64,000 nt of DNA. Origin: Cohnella thailandensis. GTDB taxonomy: Bacteria; Bacillota; Bacilli; Paenibacillales; Paenibacillaceae. Shown piece by piece: positions 1-9,487 of the stretch. The position numbers and the translations under genes were made by a program. A model generated the notes under the pieces. The model saw nothing but the letters and a program-made list of their open reading frames with translations, searched no databases and was not told the origin of the DNA. How positions within the stretch are numbered: position 1 is the first letter of the stretch; every line of letters starts with the position of its first letter. Location of the stretch: contig NZ_JACJVQ010000021.1 of NCBI RefSeq assembly GCF_014212135.1, positions 62,001 to 126,000 on the forward strand, written 5' to 3'.

Positions 1-201
1 CTTGCCGGAAGGCCGCGGCTGAGTGACCGCGATGCCGCCGCGGAACAGTCCCTGCTCCCGGCAGGTCTGGATCATCCAATCGAAGAACCCCCGCAGGAAG
101 TTGCCCTCCCCGATCTGCAGAACCGTAACCGGCGAGCTCTCGGTCTCCGCCAGCTTCCGTTGTTCCCCTTCGTTCAGTACGTCTCGGTTTAATCGTTTCA
201 T
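1..201 (-). CDS. uxaB: Tagaturonate reductase (altronate oxidoreductase), 5' part only
   Basis: This is the N-terminal 67 residues of an NAD-dependent mannitol-dehydrogenase-family enzyme; the rest lies beyond the left edge. The segment VLQIGEGNFLRGFFDWMI is the glycine-rich nucleotide-binding start typical of UxaB, which reduces tagaturonate to altronate in galacturonate catabolism in the cytoplasm. The ATG at 201 has GAAGGAG ten bases upstream. The gene is divergent from the AraC regulator at 374, so the roughly 170-bp gap between them probably holds both promoters. The family is clear; whether it is strictly UxaB rather than a related mannonate or mannitol dehydrogenase cannot be decided from a fragment, but the N-terminus matches UxaB best. 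Confidence 0.8.
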   Translation of the reverse strand, partial: MKRLNRDVLNEGEQRKLAETESSPVTVLQIGEGNFLRGFFDWMIQTCREQGLFRGGIAVTQPRPSGK

Positions 202-373
202 CTCTATTGAACTCCTTCTCGCGGGCAGGTCGCCCATGCGTCGGATACCGCTTACAAACTAGCTTCTCCCTCATTGTACTAGCGCAAATAACCTGTTAAA
301 AGTGCTTGAAATTGCAAGTTTGTAACTTTTTTTGATATCCTACAAGAAAGCATAAACCGAGGAGAGATGCTTC

Positions 374-1246
374 GTGAATCCGTATCGCAAGCCGTTCTTC
401 GGAGACCCCCTCTTCCCCTTCGAGCTGGTCTACCACGACAAAAAGAACCCCGACAGGGAGCTGCCCGACCATCTGCATGACCGGTACGAGCTCGTCTACG
501 TGCACCAGGGCTCAGGTACTTTTTTTATCGATAAAGCCTTCTATGAGAAAAATCCGGGCGATCTGTTCGTCATTCCGGGGAATACGATTCACCGCTCGAC
601 GCCGGACGCGAACGATCCGTACGTGACGTCCGCCCTGTTCTTCTCGCCGGCCTTCGCCAAGACGGAATCGACGGGCGACTCGTATTCGCCGCTTCGCAGC
701 TTCGAGGCGTCCCGCAAGCACAAGAGCTACAAGCTAGAGCTGCCGGAGGAGCTTCGGGCGGACTTCGAATCGCTCTTGCTGCAGATGGACCGGGAGCTTC
801 GGCAGCGGGAGCTCGGCTACCGCGAGGCGGTCCGGCTGCTGCTCGGGCAGTTGATGCTGCGCTTGAATCGCTACTCTTCCTCCATCCTGACGGAAGAGTC
901 CGCCGCCGATCACGGCGTTGGACCAAGCTGGATGCGGGAGGCGCTTCGCGCGATCGACGAGCACCCCGAACGGGATGCCAGCCTCGCGGAGATATCCCGC
1001 CGTTCGGCGGTGACGCCTCCCCACTTCTCCCGGGTGTTCAAGCAGCTGACCGGCATGAACCTGACCGATTACGTCAACGCCAAGCGGATCATCCTCGCCA
1101 AGGAGCAGCTCGCGGGCACCGACGACGGCGTAGGAGTGATCGCGGAGCGCTGCGGCTTCAACAGCCTGCCTCATTTCCACCGGGTGTTCAAGTCGTTCAC
1201 CGGAATGTCTCCTGCCGCCTATAAGCGAAGCTTGCACGCTCAATAA
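374..1246 (+). CDS. AraC-family transcriptional regulator with N-terminal cupin domain
   Basis: A 290-residue cytoplasmic regulator. Residues about 15-100 form a cupin-like sugar-sensing domain (the DHLHDRYELVYVHQG stretch, then GDLFVIPGNTIHRS). Residues about 185-285 are the two AraC helix-turn-helix motifs (LAEISRRSAVTPPHFSRVFK, then AERCGFNSLPHFHRVFK). I chose the GTG at 374 because GAGGAG lies about ten bases before it; the ATG at 367 is out of frame. It is divergent from uxaB, so it is a plausible regulator of the galacturonate gene or its operon, but that is inference. The effector is unknown. Confidence 0.9.
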   Translation: MNPYRKPFFGDPLFPFELVYHDKKNPDRELPDHLHDRYELVYVHQGSGTFFIDKAFYEKNPGDLFVIPGNTIHRSTPDANDPYVTSALFFSPAFAKTESTGDSYSPLRSFEASRKHKSYKLELPEELRADFESLLLQMDRELRQRELGYREAVRLLLGQLMLRLNRYSSSILTEESAADHGVGPSWMREALRAIDEHPERDASLAEISRRSAVTPPHFSRVFKQLTGMNLTDYVNAKRIILAKEQLAGTDDGVGVIAERCGFNSLPHFHRVFKSFTGMSPAAYKRSLHAQ

Positions 1247-1314
1247 AGAAAGCCGCCCCGCGTCTGCAGCCTTCAGACCTTCGCGGGACAGCCTTCGCCA
1301 TTATAATATTCGCA

Positions 1315-2295
1315 TTAATAGGTTAAATTCCATTGAGCCCGGATCTCGTCCAGCGTCGCCATGATCTCGACCGTCTCGTCGGCCGGCATCGCGGCGCTCT
1401 CCTTCCGGCCCTCGCGCAGGCAATCCATCGCTTCGATCGCCTGGAACGCGTGGCCGACGAACCCGCGTTCGTCCGTCACCTCTACCGGATCCTGGCCGTT
1501 CGCGTACAAGGTCGCCTTCTTGGACGCGAGGAAGTTATCCACGTGGATTTTCCCCTTCGTTCCGTATATCCAGGCATCGTTGTTCATGCTCAGGCGAACG
1601 GCGCCGTGAAGGGAAGCCGTGCGGCCCTTATCGTATTCGAACAGCAGCGAGAACCGTTCGTCCACTCCGGTTTCTCCGATGTAGACGTTGCTCTGGATGC
1701 GTCGCGGACGTCCGCCGAACACCATCGAAGCGAAAGAGATCGGATAGATGCCGGCATCCAGCAGCGTGCCCCCGCCCTTCGCTTTGTTAAGCAGTCGGCC
1801 TTCCGGATCCCAGCCGACGTCGAAGCCGAACTCCGCCTTAAGCAGTTGAACCTCGCCGATCGCTCCGTCCTTCAGCCATTGCCTCACTTGGCGAATGACC
1901 GGCAGGTAGCGTGTCCACATCGCTTCCATCACGAAGAGACCGCGGTCCCTGGCTTCCTGAACGATCTCCTTCGCTTCCTCTTCCGTCATCGTGAACGGCT
2001 TCTCGCAGAGGATGGATTTGCCCCCGCGCAGCAGAGTAATCGCGTTCTCCTTATGAATCGGATGCAGCGTTCCGATGTAGACGATCTCCACGTCCGGATC
2101 GGCCGCCAGCTCCTCGCAGCTGCCGTAGGAACGAGGCACGCCGTACTTGGACGCGAACGCCTCCGCCTTCTCCTTCGATCTTCCCGCGACCGCGACGAGC
2201 TCCGCTCCCGGAGCGTGCTTCAGCTCCGACGCGAAATTGCCCGAGATGCCTCCCGGCCCCATGATGCCCCACTTGACGATGCGTTTGTCAGACAT
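1315..2295 (-). CDS. Gfo/Idh/MocA-family NAD(P)-dependent oxidoreductase
   Basis: A 326-residue dehydrogenase. The N-terminal Rossmann fold shows the GIMGPGGISGNF nucleotide-binding loop near residue 9, the family EKP motif (CEKPFT) near residue 98, and a C-terminal alpha/beta substrate domain. The sequence resembles the dihydrodiol/xylose dehydrogenase branch. The ATG at 2295 follows GGAGC at good distance; the longer open frame upstream has no ribosome binding site. It is the last gene of a run comprising solute-binding protein (5655), two permeases and this enzyme, so it probably oxidises or epimerises the imported sugar. Substrate unknown. Confidence 0.88.
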   Translation of the reverse strand: MSDKRIVKWGIMGPGGISGNFASELKHAPGAELVAVAGRSKEKAEAFASKYGVPRSYGSCEELAADPDVEIVYIGTLHPIHKENAITLLRGGKSILCEKPFTMTEEEAKEIVQEARDRGLFVMEAMWTRYLPVIRQVRQWLKDGAIGEVQLLKAEFGFDVGWDPEGRLLNKAKGGGTLLDAGIYPISFASMVFGGRPRRIQSNVYIGETGVDERFSLLFEYDKGRTASLHGAVRLSMNNDAWIYGTKGKIHVDNFLASKKATLYANGQDPVEVTDERGFVGHAFQAIEAMDCLREGRKESAAMPADETVEIMATLDEIRAQWNLTY

Positions 2296-2424
2296 GAATG
2301 ATGGCTCCTTTCCGCCTATTCTTCCTCTACGATACCGCGAGCAGAACATTATTGCAAAGAGCTCGCGGTTCCGCTCGAGGCCGATCCTTCCGCACCCGCG
2401 TTGTCCCCTCGCCGCTATTCGCAC

Positions 2425-3261
2425 CTACTCCTTGACCGCCCCGGCGCTGAGGCCGGATTCGACCTTTTCTTGAAACAGGAGGTAGACGACAATCGTCGGC
2501 AGGATCGTCATGAAGATTCCGGCGAACATGGGGCCCATCCGGGTGGTGCCGTGCTCCCCTATGAACGCCATGAGCGCGACGGAGATGTTAAACAGGTTAT
2601 CCTTCGTGATCAGGAGGACGTTCCAGATCAGGTCGTTATAGATGCTGAAGAAAGCCAGGATTCCCGCGGTGGAGACGGCGGGCATCGCCAGCGGCAGCAG
2701 AATCCGGAACAGCAGCGTCGCGGGAGAGCAACCGTCGATCAGAGCCGATTCGTCCAGCTCCCGGTTGATCCCCTTCATGAAGCCGGTAACGAGGAAAATC
2801 GTGAACGGAAGCTCGAACACGGCGTACAGGACGACCATCACGAAGAAATTGTTGAAGCCGTCGATCGTCCCGATCAACCGGGAGATCGGAATCAGGAGCG
2901 AGAACACCGGAATCATAAGGCCGGTGGTGAAGTACAGATAGAGCGGCTCCCGGAAGCGGAAGCGAAGGCGCGACAGCACGAAGGCCGCCATGACGCCGAG
3001 CAGCAGAGCAAGCCCCGTTCCGACCGCCGCGTACAGGGCCGAGTTGAGCACGGCCCAGCCGATCTTGCCGACGCGGAAGGCCTCCGAGTAATTCGACCAC
3101 AGCCATTGCGTCGGAAGAGCCAACGGCTTGTCGTTGTAAATCTCGGCGTTATCCTTAAGCGAAGCTTGGAAAGTGAAAAGCAGAGGGTACAAGAACATCG
3201 CCGAGCCGATTATGGCTATCAGGTAGGCTAACGGCATAAACAGGGGTTTGCGGTTGGTCAT
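2425..3261 (-). CDS. Carbohydrate ABC transporter permease, MalG type (importer 1)
   Basis: A 278-residue inner-membrane permease with about six membrane segments and the EAA-type cytoplasmic loop (ELDESALIDGCSPATLLFRI, about residues 165-185) that contacts the ATPase. The start at 3261 follows GGGAGG nine bases upstream; a start six codons earlier would overlap that ribosome binding site. It is the second permease of importer 1, 23 bases after its partner. No ATP-binding subunit is encoded nearby, so a shared MsmX-like ATPase is likely. Confidence 0.92.
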   Translation of the reverse strand: MTNRKPLFMPLAYLIAIIGSAMFLYPLLFTFQASLKDNAEIYNDKPLALPTQWLWSNYSEAFRVGKIGWAVLNSALYAAVGTGLALLLGVMAAFVLSRLRFRFREPLYLYFTTGLMIPVFSLLIPISRLIGTIDGFNNFFVMVVLYAVFELPFTIFLVTGFMKGINRELDESALIDGCSPATLLFRILLPLAMPAVSTAGILAFFSIYNDLIWNVLLITKDNLFNISVALMAFIGEHGTTRMGPMFAGIFMTILPTIVVYLLFQEKVESGLSAGAVKE

Positions 3262-3284
3262 TAATGGATCGCCTCCCATGGACG

Positions 3285-4166
3285 TCAGGCTCGTCCGGCC
3301 TTGCCGTTCATCAATTTATTGAGAAGGATGGTCGCCAGGAAGCCGGCAACGATAATGAACGTGCCTATGCTGTTGCCCAGGCCGAAGTTGTTGTACTTGA
3401 ACGATTGGTTATAGAGCATCGTCGTCGGGACGTCCGTCGCGCCGTTCGGGCCGCCGCCCGTCATGACAAAGATCTGCGCGAAGACGCGCAGGGACTGCGT
3501 CACGGATAGGACGCTGAATACCTTGAACGTCTCCTTCATGAGCGGGATCGTGATGTACAGGACCCTCTTCCAACCGACAGCTCCCTCCAGGGCCGCCGCC
3601 TCGTAGAGATCCTCCGGAATTGCGACAATTCCGCTGGAGAAGATGATCATGTTGATCCCGAAGGAGATCCAGGCGTTCACGACGACGACGACGTAGATCG
3701 CGATCGAAGGCTCTCCAAGCCATTCATGCTGCCAAGAATAGAGGCCGACCATGCCGAGTAGCGAGTTGACGAGACCGTCGCCCTTCAGCAGGAACTGCCA
3801 CATGAGGCCGACGGACGCGAGAGGCAGAATGGACGGAATAAAGTATGCCACCTTGAAAAAGCGCCGCCCCCTCATCTTGCTTGTGACCGCTAACGCCATC
3901 GCGAACGCGACGGGAAGGATCAGGACGAACGAGGCCGCGATGAAGACGCCGACATTGCGCAGGGCGCGATAGAATTCTTCGCTGCGGAACATCTCGTCGT
4001 AATTATCGAGGCCTACGTACTTCATCGGAACGCTGTGAATGCCGTTCCAGCTGAAGAAGGATTGGTAAGCGGTCTGAACGACGGGGAGGATAAAAACAAA
4101 GGTATATAAGACGAAGACGGGAAGTAGGAAGCCCCCGATCGTCCAATAGATTCTGCGGCCGTACAT
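3285..4166 (-). CDS. Carbohydrate ABC transporter permease, MalF/UgpA type (importer 1)
   Basis: A 293-residue inner-membrane permease with six predicted membrane segments. The EAA loop reads DLYEAAALEGAVGWKRVL. The ATG at 4166 has AGGAGG seven bases upstream; upstream in-frame codons out to 4568 read into the neighbouring binding-protein gene and are not coding in this frame. It lies 133 bases after the solute-binding protein gene and pairs with the MalG-type permease at 2425-3261. Confidence 0.93.
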   Translation of the reverse strand: MYGRRIYWTIGGFLLPVFVLYTFVFILPVVQTAYQSFFSWNGIHSVPMKYVGLDNYDEMFRSEEFYRALRNVGVFIAASFVLILPVAFAMALAVTSKMRGRRFFKVAYFIPSILPLASVGLMWQFLLKGDGLVNSLLGMVGLYSWQHEWLGEPSIAIYVVVVVNAWISFGINMIIFSSGIVAIPEDLYEAAALEGAVGWKRVLYITIPLMKETFKVFSVLSVTQSLRVFAQIFVMTGGGPNGATDVPTTMLYNQSFKYNNFGLGNSIGTFIIVAGFLATILLNKLMNGKAGRA

Positions 4167-4299
4167 ATGTCGCCTCCTAAGCATCGGGATGGGCTGGAAC
4201 GGAAGCAGCCGTCCTCGCATCGGCTCGGCGGAAGCGAGGCAACGGAAGGACGGCTGTCGGAATGAAGGATGTCGCCGGAAATCCGAATCGGTTCCAGAC

Positions 4300-5655
4300 C
4301 TACTTGCGGTTGGAATCGATGAAGCTCTGAATGTTGTCGGCCGTCTTCTGAGGCGTGTTGCCCGCGAACAAGCCTTGGACTTCGTTTCGCACCTTGTCCG
4401 CCAGCTGAGCGATCGGGTCATAGGCGTAGAGCTCCGCCTTGAAGCCGGTCGACGACCGGAGAGCTTCCGTGTATTCCTGCGTGATCGGATCGACGCTGCC
4501 GGAATCGACGGACATGTTGACCGGGTAGATGCCTCCTTTGGTCTGCTCCAGGTAATATTGGAACGCATCCGTTGAAGTCAGGAACTTGATCAGCTTGACC
4601 GCCGCGTCGAGCTTGGCGCCCTTCAGCTCCTTGGACAAGGAGTAGCCGCTCGCACCCCCGAACCATGTGCCCGCGTAATCCGGCGATTCGGAGAAGCTCG
4701 GGAATGGGATGACGCCGATCCGATCCGCGATGTCGGACGCCGCCAGCGTTCCGATCGCCCAGGAACCGTCGTAAAGCATGGCGCTCTTCCCGCTCAGGAA
4801 GTTCGAGGTGATCGTGTTGGCGTCGGTCGTCACGATGTTATCGCCGAGGATGCCGGCGTCCTGCCAGTCCTTTATCAACTGGAGAAGGGACACCATGTCG
4901 GCGTCGTTCCACTTCGCGGTGCCGGCGACGAGCTCATCGGCCTTATCCGGGCCAAACTTCTTGAGCGAGAGGTCGGTCAGCAGATGGCCGCCGCGATAGT
5001 TCTCCTTGTCGGCTATCGCCATCGCATCGACGCCGATCTCCTTGAACTTGGGCGCCAGCTCCTGCAGCTCCTCGATCGTCTTCGGCGGCGCTTCGCCGAT
5101 CTTCTTGAACAGCTCTTTGTTGTAGTAGATCGCGTTGCTGTAAAATTCGGTCGGCACGCCGTACGTTCCGGGCAGGTCATCATACTGCCAGGTATCGAGG
5201 ATGGGCAGGAAATCTCCGGACCAATCCTTGTCCTCGTCCAGATAGGGCTGAAGGTCCAGCGCGCTGTTCTCGGCGTAGTCGCGGAACGCCTCTCCGCCGT
5301 AAGTCGTCCAGAGATCGGGCAGCTGGCCGGTTGCCATGCTGGTCTTCAGTTTCTGGTTGAAGGCGCTCTCATCATTGACCGAGTCGTCCTTGATCGAGAT
5401 GTTCGGGTTCTCTTCCTGGAACTTCTTGATCAGGCCCGCGAAGGCGATCGACGTCGGGCTCGTGCCGGTATTGCGGGTCAGGATCGTCAACGTGACCTTC
5501 TCGGCCTTGGCGGTCTCCGAGCTTTCCGAAGCGGATGGAATGGAAGCGGTTGCGGAATGGCTCGCGTTGTCGCCGTTCGATCCGCAAGCGCTAAGGGCGC
5601 TTGTCAGGAGCAGCGCGGACGCTGCCAGCATGGCGGCTTTGCTAGTACGGTTCAT
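4300..5655 (-). CDS. ABC transporter extracellular solute-binding lipoprotein, family 1 (importer 1)
   Basis: A 451-residue lipoprotein. The signal peptide ends in the lipobox LSAC, so the mature N-terminus is the Cys near residue 24; a Ser/Ala/Glu-rich linker follows and then the two-lobed sugar-binding fold (for example WTTYGGEAFRDYAE and AMLYDGSWAIGTL). It captures an unidentified sugar or oligosaccharide outside the membrane for the two downstream permeases. A TATAAT hexamer sits at 5721-5726 on this strand. The adjacent YesM/YesN-type kinase and regulator are its probable control system, a common pairing in paenibacilli. Confidence 0.93.
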   Translation of the reverse strand: MNRTSKAAMLAASALLLTSALSACGSNGDNASHSATASIPSASESSETAKAEKVTLTILTRNTGTSPTSIAFAGLIKKFQEENPNISIKDDSVNDESAFNQKLKTSMATGQLPDLWTTYGGEAFRDYAENSALDLQPYLDEDKDWSGDFLPILDTWQYDDLPGTYGVPTEFYSNAIYYNKELFKKIGEAPPKTIEELQELAPKFKEIGVDAMAIADKENYRGGHLLTDLSLKKFGPDKADELVAGTAKWNDADMVSLLQLIKDWQDAGILGDNIVTTDANTITSNFLSGKSAMLYDGSWAIGTLAASDIADRIGVIPFPSFSESPDYAGTWFGGASGYSLSKELKGAKLDAAVKLIKFLTSTDAFQYYLEQTKGGIYPVNMSVDSGSVDPITQEYTEALRSSTGFKAELYAYDPIAQLADKVRNEVQGLFAGNTPQKTADNIQSFIDSNRK

Positions 5656-5720
5656 GGTTTCCTATTTACCTCCCCTAGGTGCTTTATCGGCGCTGCGGGC
5701 TTCTCCCGTCCGATAAGGAC

Positions 5721-5726
5721 ATTATA
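5721..5726 (-). promoter_or_regulatory. Candidate -10 element of the importer 1 operon
   Basis: A perfect TATAAT on the minus strand, 66 bases before the solute-binding protein ATG. The -35 is weak (TTCTGC at 18-bp spacing), which would fit a promoter that needs the neighbouring response regulator as activator. The activator site itself was not identified. Confidence 0.4.
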
Positions 5727-5794
5727 AGGAGAGGGGGCCGAAGGGCAGAATGGAGCATTTTGACCCGACCAGGTTTATTTTTACTTCGCCGCCG

Positions 5795-7378
5795 TCAGTT
5801 CGGCATTCCGGCGAATCGCGACGGAGGAACCCCGTATAGCTTCTTGAAGCACTTGCTGAAGTAGAGCGCGTCCGAATAGCCGACCGCTTCGGAGACGTAA
5901 GAGAGATTGCGTACGCCGCGTTCTAGCAGTTCCTTGGCGCGAGCCATCCGGCACAGGGTCACGTATTCGATGACGGTGCAGCCGGTCTCTTGCTTAAAGA
6001 CGCGGCTAAGATAACTGGAATTGACCGAGATCGCGCCGGCGATGACGTTCAGGTCGAGCTCGGGGTCGGCGAATTCCCGATCGATGTACTCTTTGGCCTT
6101 CTCGGCGAGCAAGGAGGTCGCCCGGCGGGGCTCTCCGGCCGCTCTTCCAAGAAGCAGCGCCGACTGCCCGCGAAGCCATTCGCGAATTCTCTCCAGGCTT
6201 CCCAGGCTCCAGGCGAGCTCGAACGGCTGCAGGCTAGCCGGAACGATCCCGTCCGCCTCGAGGCGGCGCTCCGACGCGTACAAGCTAAACGCGGCGGCAA
6301 GCTCGCCGAGAAGCAGGCAGAATTGCTCCAGAGAAGCGTCGGGAGCCCGGTATTCCGCCATCCACTCGTCGATGGCGCCCGCGACGGCCGCCTCGTTGCC
6401 CAGGCGAAGCAGGATGAGCATCCGATCTCGTACAGACATCCCCTTCGTCACAAGAGGCCGCGCGTTTAGCTCGCCATGCCGAAGCAGCCTGCCGCCTCCG
6501 CGCAGCGTCCGGTAGGCCAACGCGTACGACGCTTGTCTCGCCGCTTCGGGGGCAAGGACCCAGTCGTCGAACGGATCGCTCATTCCGACGCTCGCGCGGG
6601 AGAAGCCCTCTTCGCCAAGGAAGCTTAGAGCCGCGCGGCAAATCCGGGCCAGCGCCTCCTCCGCCCCCTCGCCGTCCAGGCCGACGACCCACGTCCGTCT
6701 GCCCTCCGCGTCTCCGCCCGTCCCTAAGCGAAATCCTGCGGTCGCCATTGCGTCCTCCACGGCACCGACGACCTCCCGGTCCCGAACGGCTCCGTCGCCG
6801 TCCTCCCTGCAGCCATCCTCCTTATCGGCGGCCGCCGCAAGCACGACGTAGCGTTCCTTGCCGGCCAGGGTCGGACAATATTTCCCGAACTGCTCGGCCT
6901 CCCACGGAATCGCCCCATCCAGCCATTCTCTCACCCAACGATCCCGCACGATACTCTCGCTCTCCCGAATCGCATCGCGGAGCCTCTCTTGCTCCTCCGA
7001 TTCCTTGCGAAGCTCGGCCTCCATCCGGGCCAGCAGCGCCTTGAACTCGTCCCGGTCGATCGGCTTCAGCAGGTAATCGCGCGCGCCCGCGCGGATCGCC
7101 GCCTGGGCATAATCGAACGTGCCGTAGCCGGTCAAGATCGCCATTCTAAGACCGGGGTAACGCGAGCTCGCGAGCCGCGCGAATTCCAAACCGTCGACGA
7201 TCGGCATGTTGATGTCGACGATAGCCAGGTCGACCTTCAGCTGATCCAGCAGGGCAAGTCCGTCCTCGCCGTTCTCCGCTTCTCCCGCGATCCGGAAGCC
7301 GTAAGCCTCCCAATCGACGGCGCGCTTCAGCCGTTCCCGAACCAGATACTCGTCGTCTAGAAGCAGAACCTCTCTCAT
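5795..7378 (-). CDS. Response regulator, receiver plus AraC-type DNA-binding domain (YesN-like)
   Basis: A 527-residue cytoplasmic regulator. Residues about 3-120 are a receiver domain (acid pocket LLDDE, phospho-acceptor Asp in VDINMP, conserved Lys in LLKPI). A long variable middle region follows, and the last 100 residues carry two AraC helix-turn-helix motifs (NVIAGAISVNSSYLSRVFKQ, then GYSDALYFSKCFKK). The ATG at 7378 overlaps the kinase stop codon in an ATGA arrangement, so the two are translationally coupled. It very probably activates the importer 1 operon immediately downstream in response to the kinase. Confidence 0.93.
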   Translation of the reverse strand: MREVLLLDDEYLVRERLKRAVDWEAYGFRIAGEAENGEDGLALLDQLKVDLAIVDINMPIVDGLEFARLASSRYPGLRMAILTGYGTFDYAQAAIRAGARDYLLKPIDRDEFKALLARMEAELRKESEEQERLRDAIRESESIVRDRWVREWLDGAIPWEAEQFGKYCPTLAGKERYVVLAAAADKEDGCREDGDGAVRDREVVGAVEDAMATAGFRLGTGGDAEGRRTWVVGLDGEGAEEALARICRAALSFLGEEGFSRASVGMSDPFDDWVLAPEAARQASYALAYRTLRGGGRLLRHGELNARPLVTKGMSVRDRMLILLRLGNEAAVAGAIDEWMAEYRAPDASLEQFCLLLGELAAAFSLYASERRLEADGIVPASLQPFELAWSLGSLERIREWLRGQSALLLGRAAGEPRRATSLLAEKAKEYIDREFADPELDLNVIAGAISVNSSYLSRVFKQETGCTVIEYVTLCRMARAKELLERGVRNLSYVSEAVGYSDALYFSKCFKKLYGVPPSRFAGMPN

Positions 7379-9171
7379 CCGGCTTCCTCCTCGTCCTCCT
7401 GCCGCCGCAAGGGCAGCGTAATCGCAACGGTCGTGCCTTCTCCCGGGACGCTGCGGATATCCAGCCCGTATTCATGGCCGAAGATCAGCTTGATCCTCTC
7501 GTTCGCGCTCTTGAGGCCGAAGCTCTTGCCGGAAGACTGCCACAGCGAAGACGCGACCGCCTCCGGCTCCATTCCGACGCCGTCATCCGACACCTCAAGG
7601 ATCATAAGGTTATGCCGCATCCTCCCCGTCACCTTAACCCTTCCTTTGCCGCGCTTGTTCTTAAGGCCGTGGTAAATCGAATTCTCGACGATCGGCTGCA
7701 ACAGCAACTTCAACGTCCGGTACTCCAGCAGCGCGGGATCGATGTCGAACTCGTAATCGATCTTGCCGGCGTAACGCACCTGCAAAATGTCGAGATACCG
7801 CCTCGTCATGAGCAACTCTTCCTCCACGGATACAATCGGGCTTCCCTTGCTTAGCACTCCGCGATAGAAGCCGGCCAGCCGGTCGACCAGCTCGATGATG
7901 TCGTCCGTTCGCCCCAGCTCCGCCAGTCCGCAGATGCTCTCCAGCGTGTTGTAAAGAAAGTGCGGATTGATTTGGGCTTGGATGGCGGCAAGCTCGAATT
8001 CCTTCCGCCGCTTCTCTTCCTCGACGGAGCGCTGCATGAGCGACTTGGTGCGGCTGACCATGCGATTGAATTCGACGGCAAGCTGGCCGATCTCGTCCCG
8101 GGTTTGAAGGTTTAGAGAGGCGTCGAGATCCCCGCGCTGGACTTGCCTGACTGTCTCTCGGATTACCTTCAGCGGACGCATCGCATACTTCGTCAGAAGC
8201 GGCGTAACCGCGATAGCGAGCAGCACGAAGATCAAGCCGAGCGTCGTGAACCGCGCGGTCAGAACCCCTTTGTCCTTCGTGATTTCCCCGATCGGAACGA
8301 TGCCGACGATGGTCCAGTCCATTCGTTCGTAGGGGCGGGAGATGGCGAGATACTCCTGGCCTTCCATCAGAAACGTCTTGCCTTCCTCATGCTGCTCGAG
8401 GAGCGGATAATAAGGCTTGTCTCGGACGGACGAATTCAGGAATCGCGAATCGGGATGCGAGAGAATCTCGCCGTTCGGGCCGACGATGAACAGCTGGCCG
8501 GTGTCCCCCAAGCGAATGTCCGAATATTGCCGGCTGACGAACGTCTCTTCGATGGATAGCTGAAGAACGCCGAGCCGGGCTCCCGACATCTGGGAATTGA
8601 AGCGTTGATAGAGCGAGATGACCTTCGGTTGCCGGCCCTCCCGGGAGTAGTTGCTGCTCCCCGTGCCTTCCCAGGCGATGCCGTAAGCGGCCCCTTTAAA
8701 CTTGGCGAAGTAAGGCGCGCTGACGTCGACGACGTTCTCGATGCCTCCCGAGTCGTAAACGCGCCCTTCGCCGTCATAGAGGAGGATCGCGTTCACGAAC
8801 GACTTGCCGTCGGCCAGGTTGCTGAGCGCATTCCGCACGGTCATTTGGCGCTGATAGTCCGTGTAGGCATCGTTGCCGGCGGACGCTTCGATAAGCGTCT
8901 GCTGGATCGTCTGGTTCTGGATCGCGAGCTTGGCGTAATTCTCCGCGTTGTCGAACATCAGGTCGAGTTGCTTGGACACGAGGACCAGGTTCTGCTGGGT
9001 GCTGTCGACGGTCTTCCCGATGAAGATGGCGGACGAAATCCGATAATTGCTGACGGCCAGAGAGATAATGATCAAGGAGAGGGCGATGGCGAAGAAAAGC
9101 ATGATGCGTTGATGGATCGATAACCGCTTAGATGAATTCGGCGCGTTGGCCGCGGGCTTGGGCTTGAACAC
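7375..9171 (-). CDS. Sensor histidine kinase (YesM-like), dCache-HAMP-His_kinase-HATPase
   Basis: A 598-residue membrane kinase. Membrane helices at about 22-44 and 303-325 flank an extracytoplasmic Cache-type sensor domain; a HAMP linker follows, then the His_kinase phospho-acceptor motif INPHFLYNTLE (about residue 405) and an HATPase domain (N box QPIVENSIYHG, G box DDGVGM). The GTG at 9171 is preceded by GAGGGGAG at seven bases. A full consensus-type cre site lies upstream (9246-9259). It is coupled to the response regulator by a 4-base overlap. The ligand is probably a sugar or its binding protein; this is inferred from context. Confidence 0.93.
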   Translation of the reverse strand: MFKPKPAANAPNSSKRLSIHQRIMLFFAIALSLIIISLAVSNYRISSAIFIGKTVDSTQQNLVLVSKQLDLMFDNAENYAKLAIQNQTIQQTLIEASAGNDAYTDYQRQMTVRNALSNLADGKSFVNAILLYDGEGRVYDSGGIENVVDVSAPYFAKFKGAAYGIAWEGTGSSNYSREGRQPKVISLYQRFNSQMSGARLGVLQLSIEETFVSRQYSDIRLGDTGQLFIVGPNGEILSHPDSRFLNSSVRDKPYYPLLEQHEEGKTFLMEGQEYLAISRPYERMDWTIVGIVPIGEITKDKGVLTARFTTLGLIFVLLAIAVTPLLTKYAMRPLKVIRETVRQVQRGDLDASLNLQTRDEIGQLAVEFNRMVSRTKSLMQRSVEEEKRRKEFELAAIQAQINPHFLYNTLESICGLAELGRTDDIIELVDRLAGFYRGVLSKGSPIVSVEEELLMTRRYLDILQVRYAGKIDYEFDIDPALLEYRTLKLLLQPIVENSIYHGLKNKRGKGRVKVTGRMRHNLMILEVSDDGVGMEPEAVASSLWQSSGKSFGLKSANERIKLIFGHEYGLDIRSVPGEGTTVAITLPLRRQEDEEEAG

Positions 9172-9203
9172 CGGGCAGCTCCCCTCGCTGTCTGCGAATG
9201 CTT

Positions 9204-9233
9204 ATTTTACGGCGGCTTATGCGCGTTATTAAA
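9204..9233 (-). promoter_or_regulatory. Candidate sigma-A promoter for the kinase-regulator pair
   Basis: On the minus strand TTTAAT and TAAAAT are 18 bp apart, with the -10 about 33 bases before the GTG at 9171. The match is moderate. The region 9260-9430 holds no gene I can support. Confidence 0.35.
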
Positions 9234-9245
9234 GTCTCGATCATC

Positions 9246-9259
9246 TGGAAGCGATTCCA
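9246..9259. promoter_or_regulatory. Candidate cre (CcpA) site
   Basis: TGGAAGCGATTCCA matches the degenerate cre consensus TGNAANCGNNNNCA at every fixed position and is nearly palindromic. It lies just upstream of the putative -35 of the sensor kinase promoter. The position suggests carbon catabolite control of the two-component system; binding is not proven. Confidence 0.45.
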
Positions 9260-9431
9260 AAATGAAGCGAAGTCTGCATGGCCCCCATCGTACAATTGTA
9301 AGGCATTCAAGGGAAGAACGTATTTGAACGGCGTTCCGTTGTTTATAATAGTTTCCGGCTCCTTCGTCATTCCCCCGGCCTCCCCAGCCGCAGCCTTAGG
9401 CGGACAACAGGCTGGAAGTTGGCGGAGCCGC

Positions 9432-9470
9432 AAAAAAAAAAACGGCCGAGGCGATCGCCGCCCGGCCGTT
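9432..9470 (-). terminator. Rho-independent terminator after the MTHFR-like gene
   Basis: Arms AACGGCCG and CGGCCGTT with extra GC pairing in the loop are followed on the minus strand by a run of more than ten T. It begins 18 bases after the stop codon of the gene at 9488-10459. Confidence 0.85.
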
Positions 9471-9487
9471 GGAATTCGTCGTTGGAT

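Noticed and set aside
1257..1287. A terminator between the AraC and oxidoreductase genes
   Set aside because: A CCCGCG/CGCGGG stem exists but has a long branched loop and no T-run on either side.
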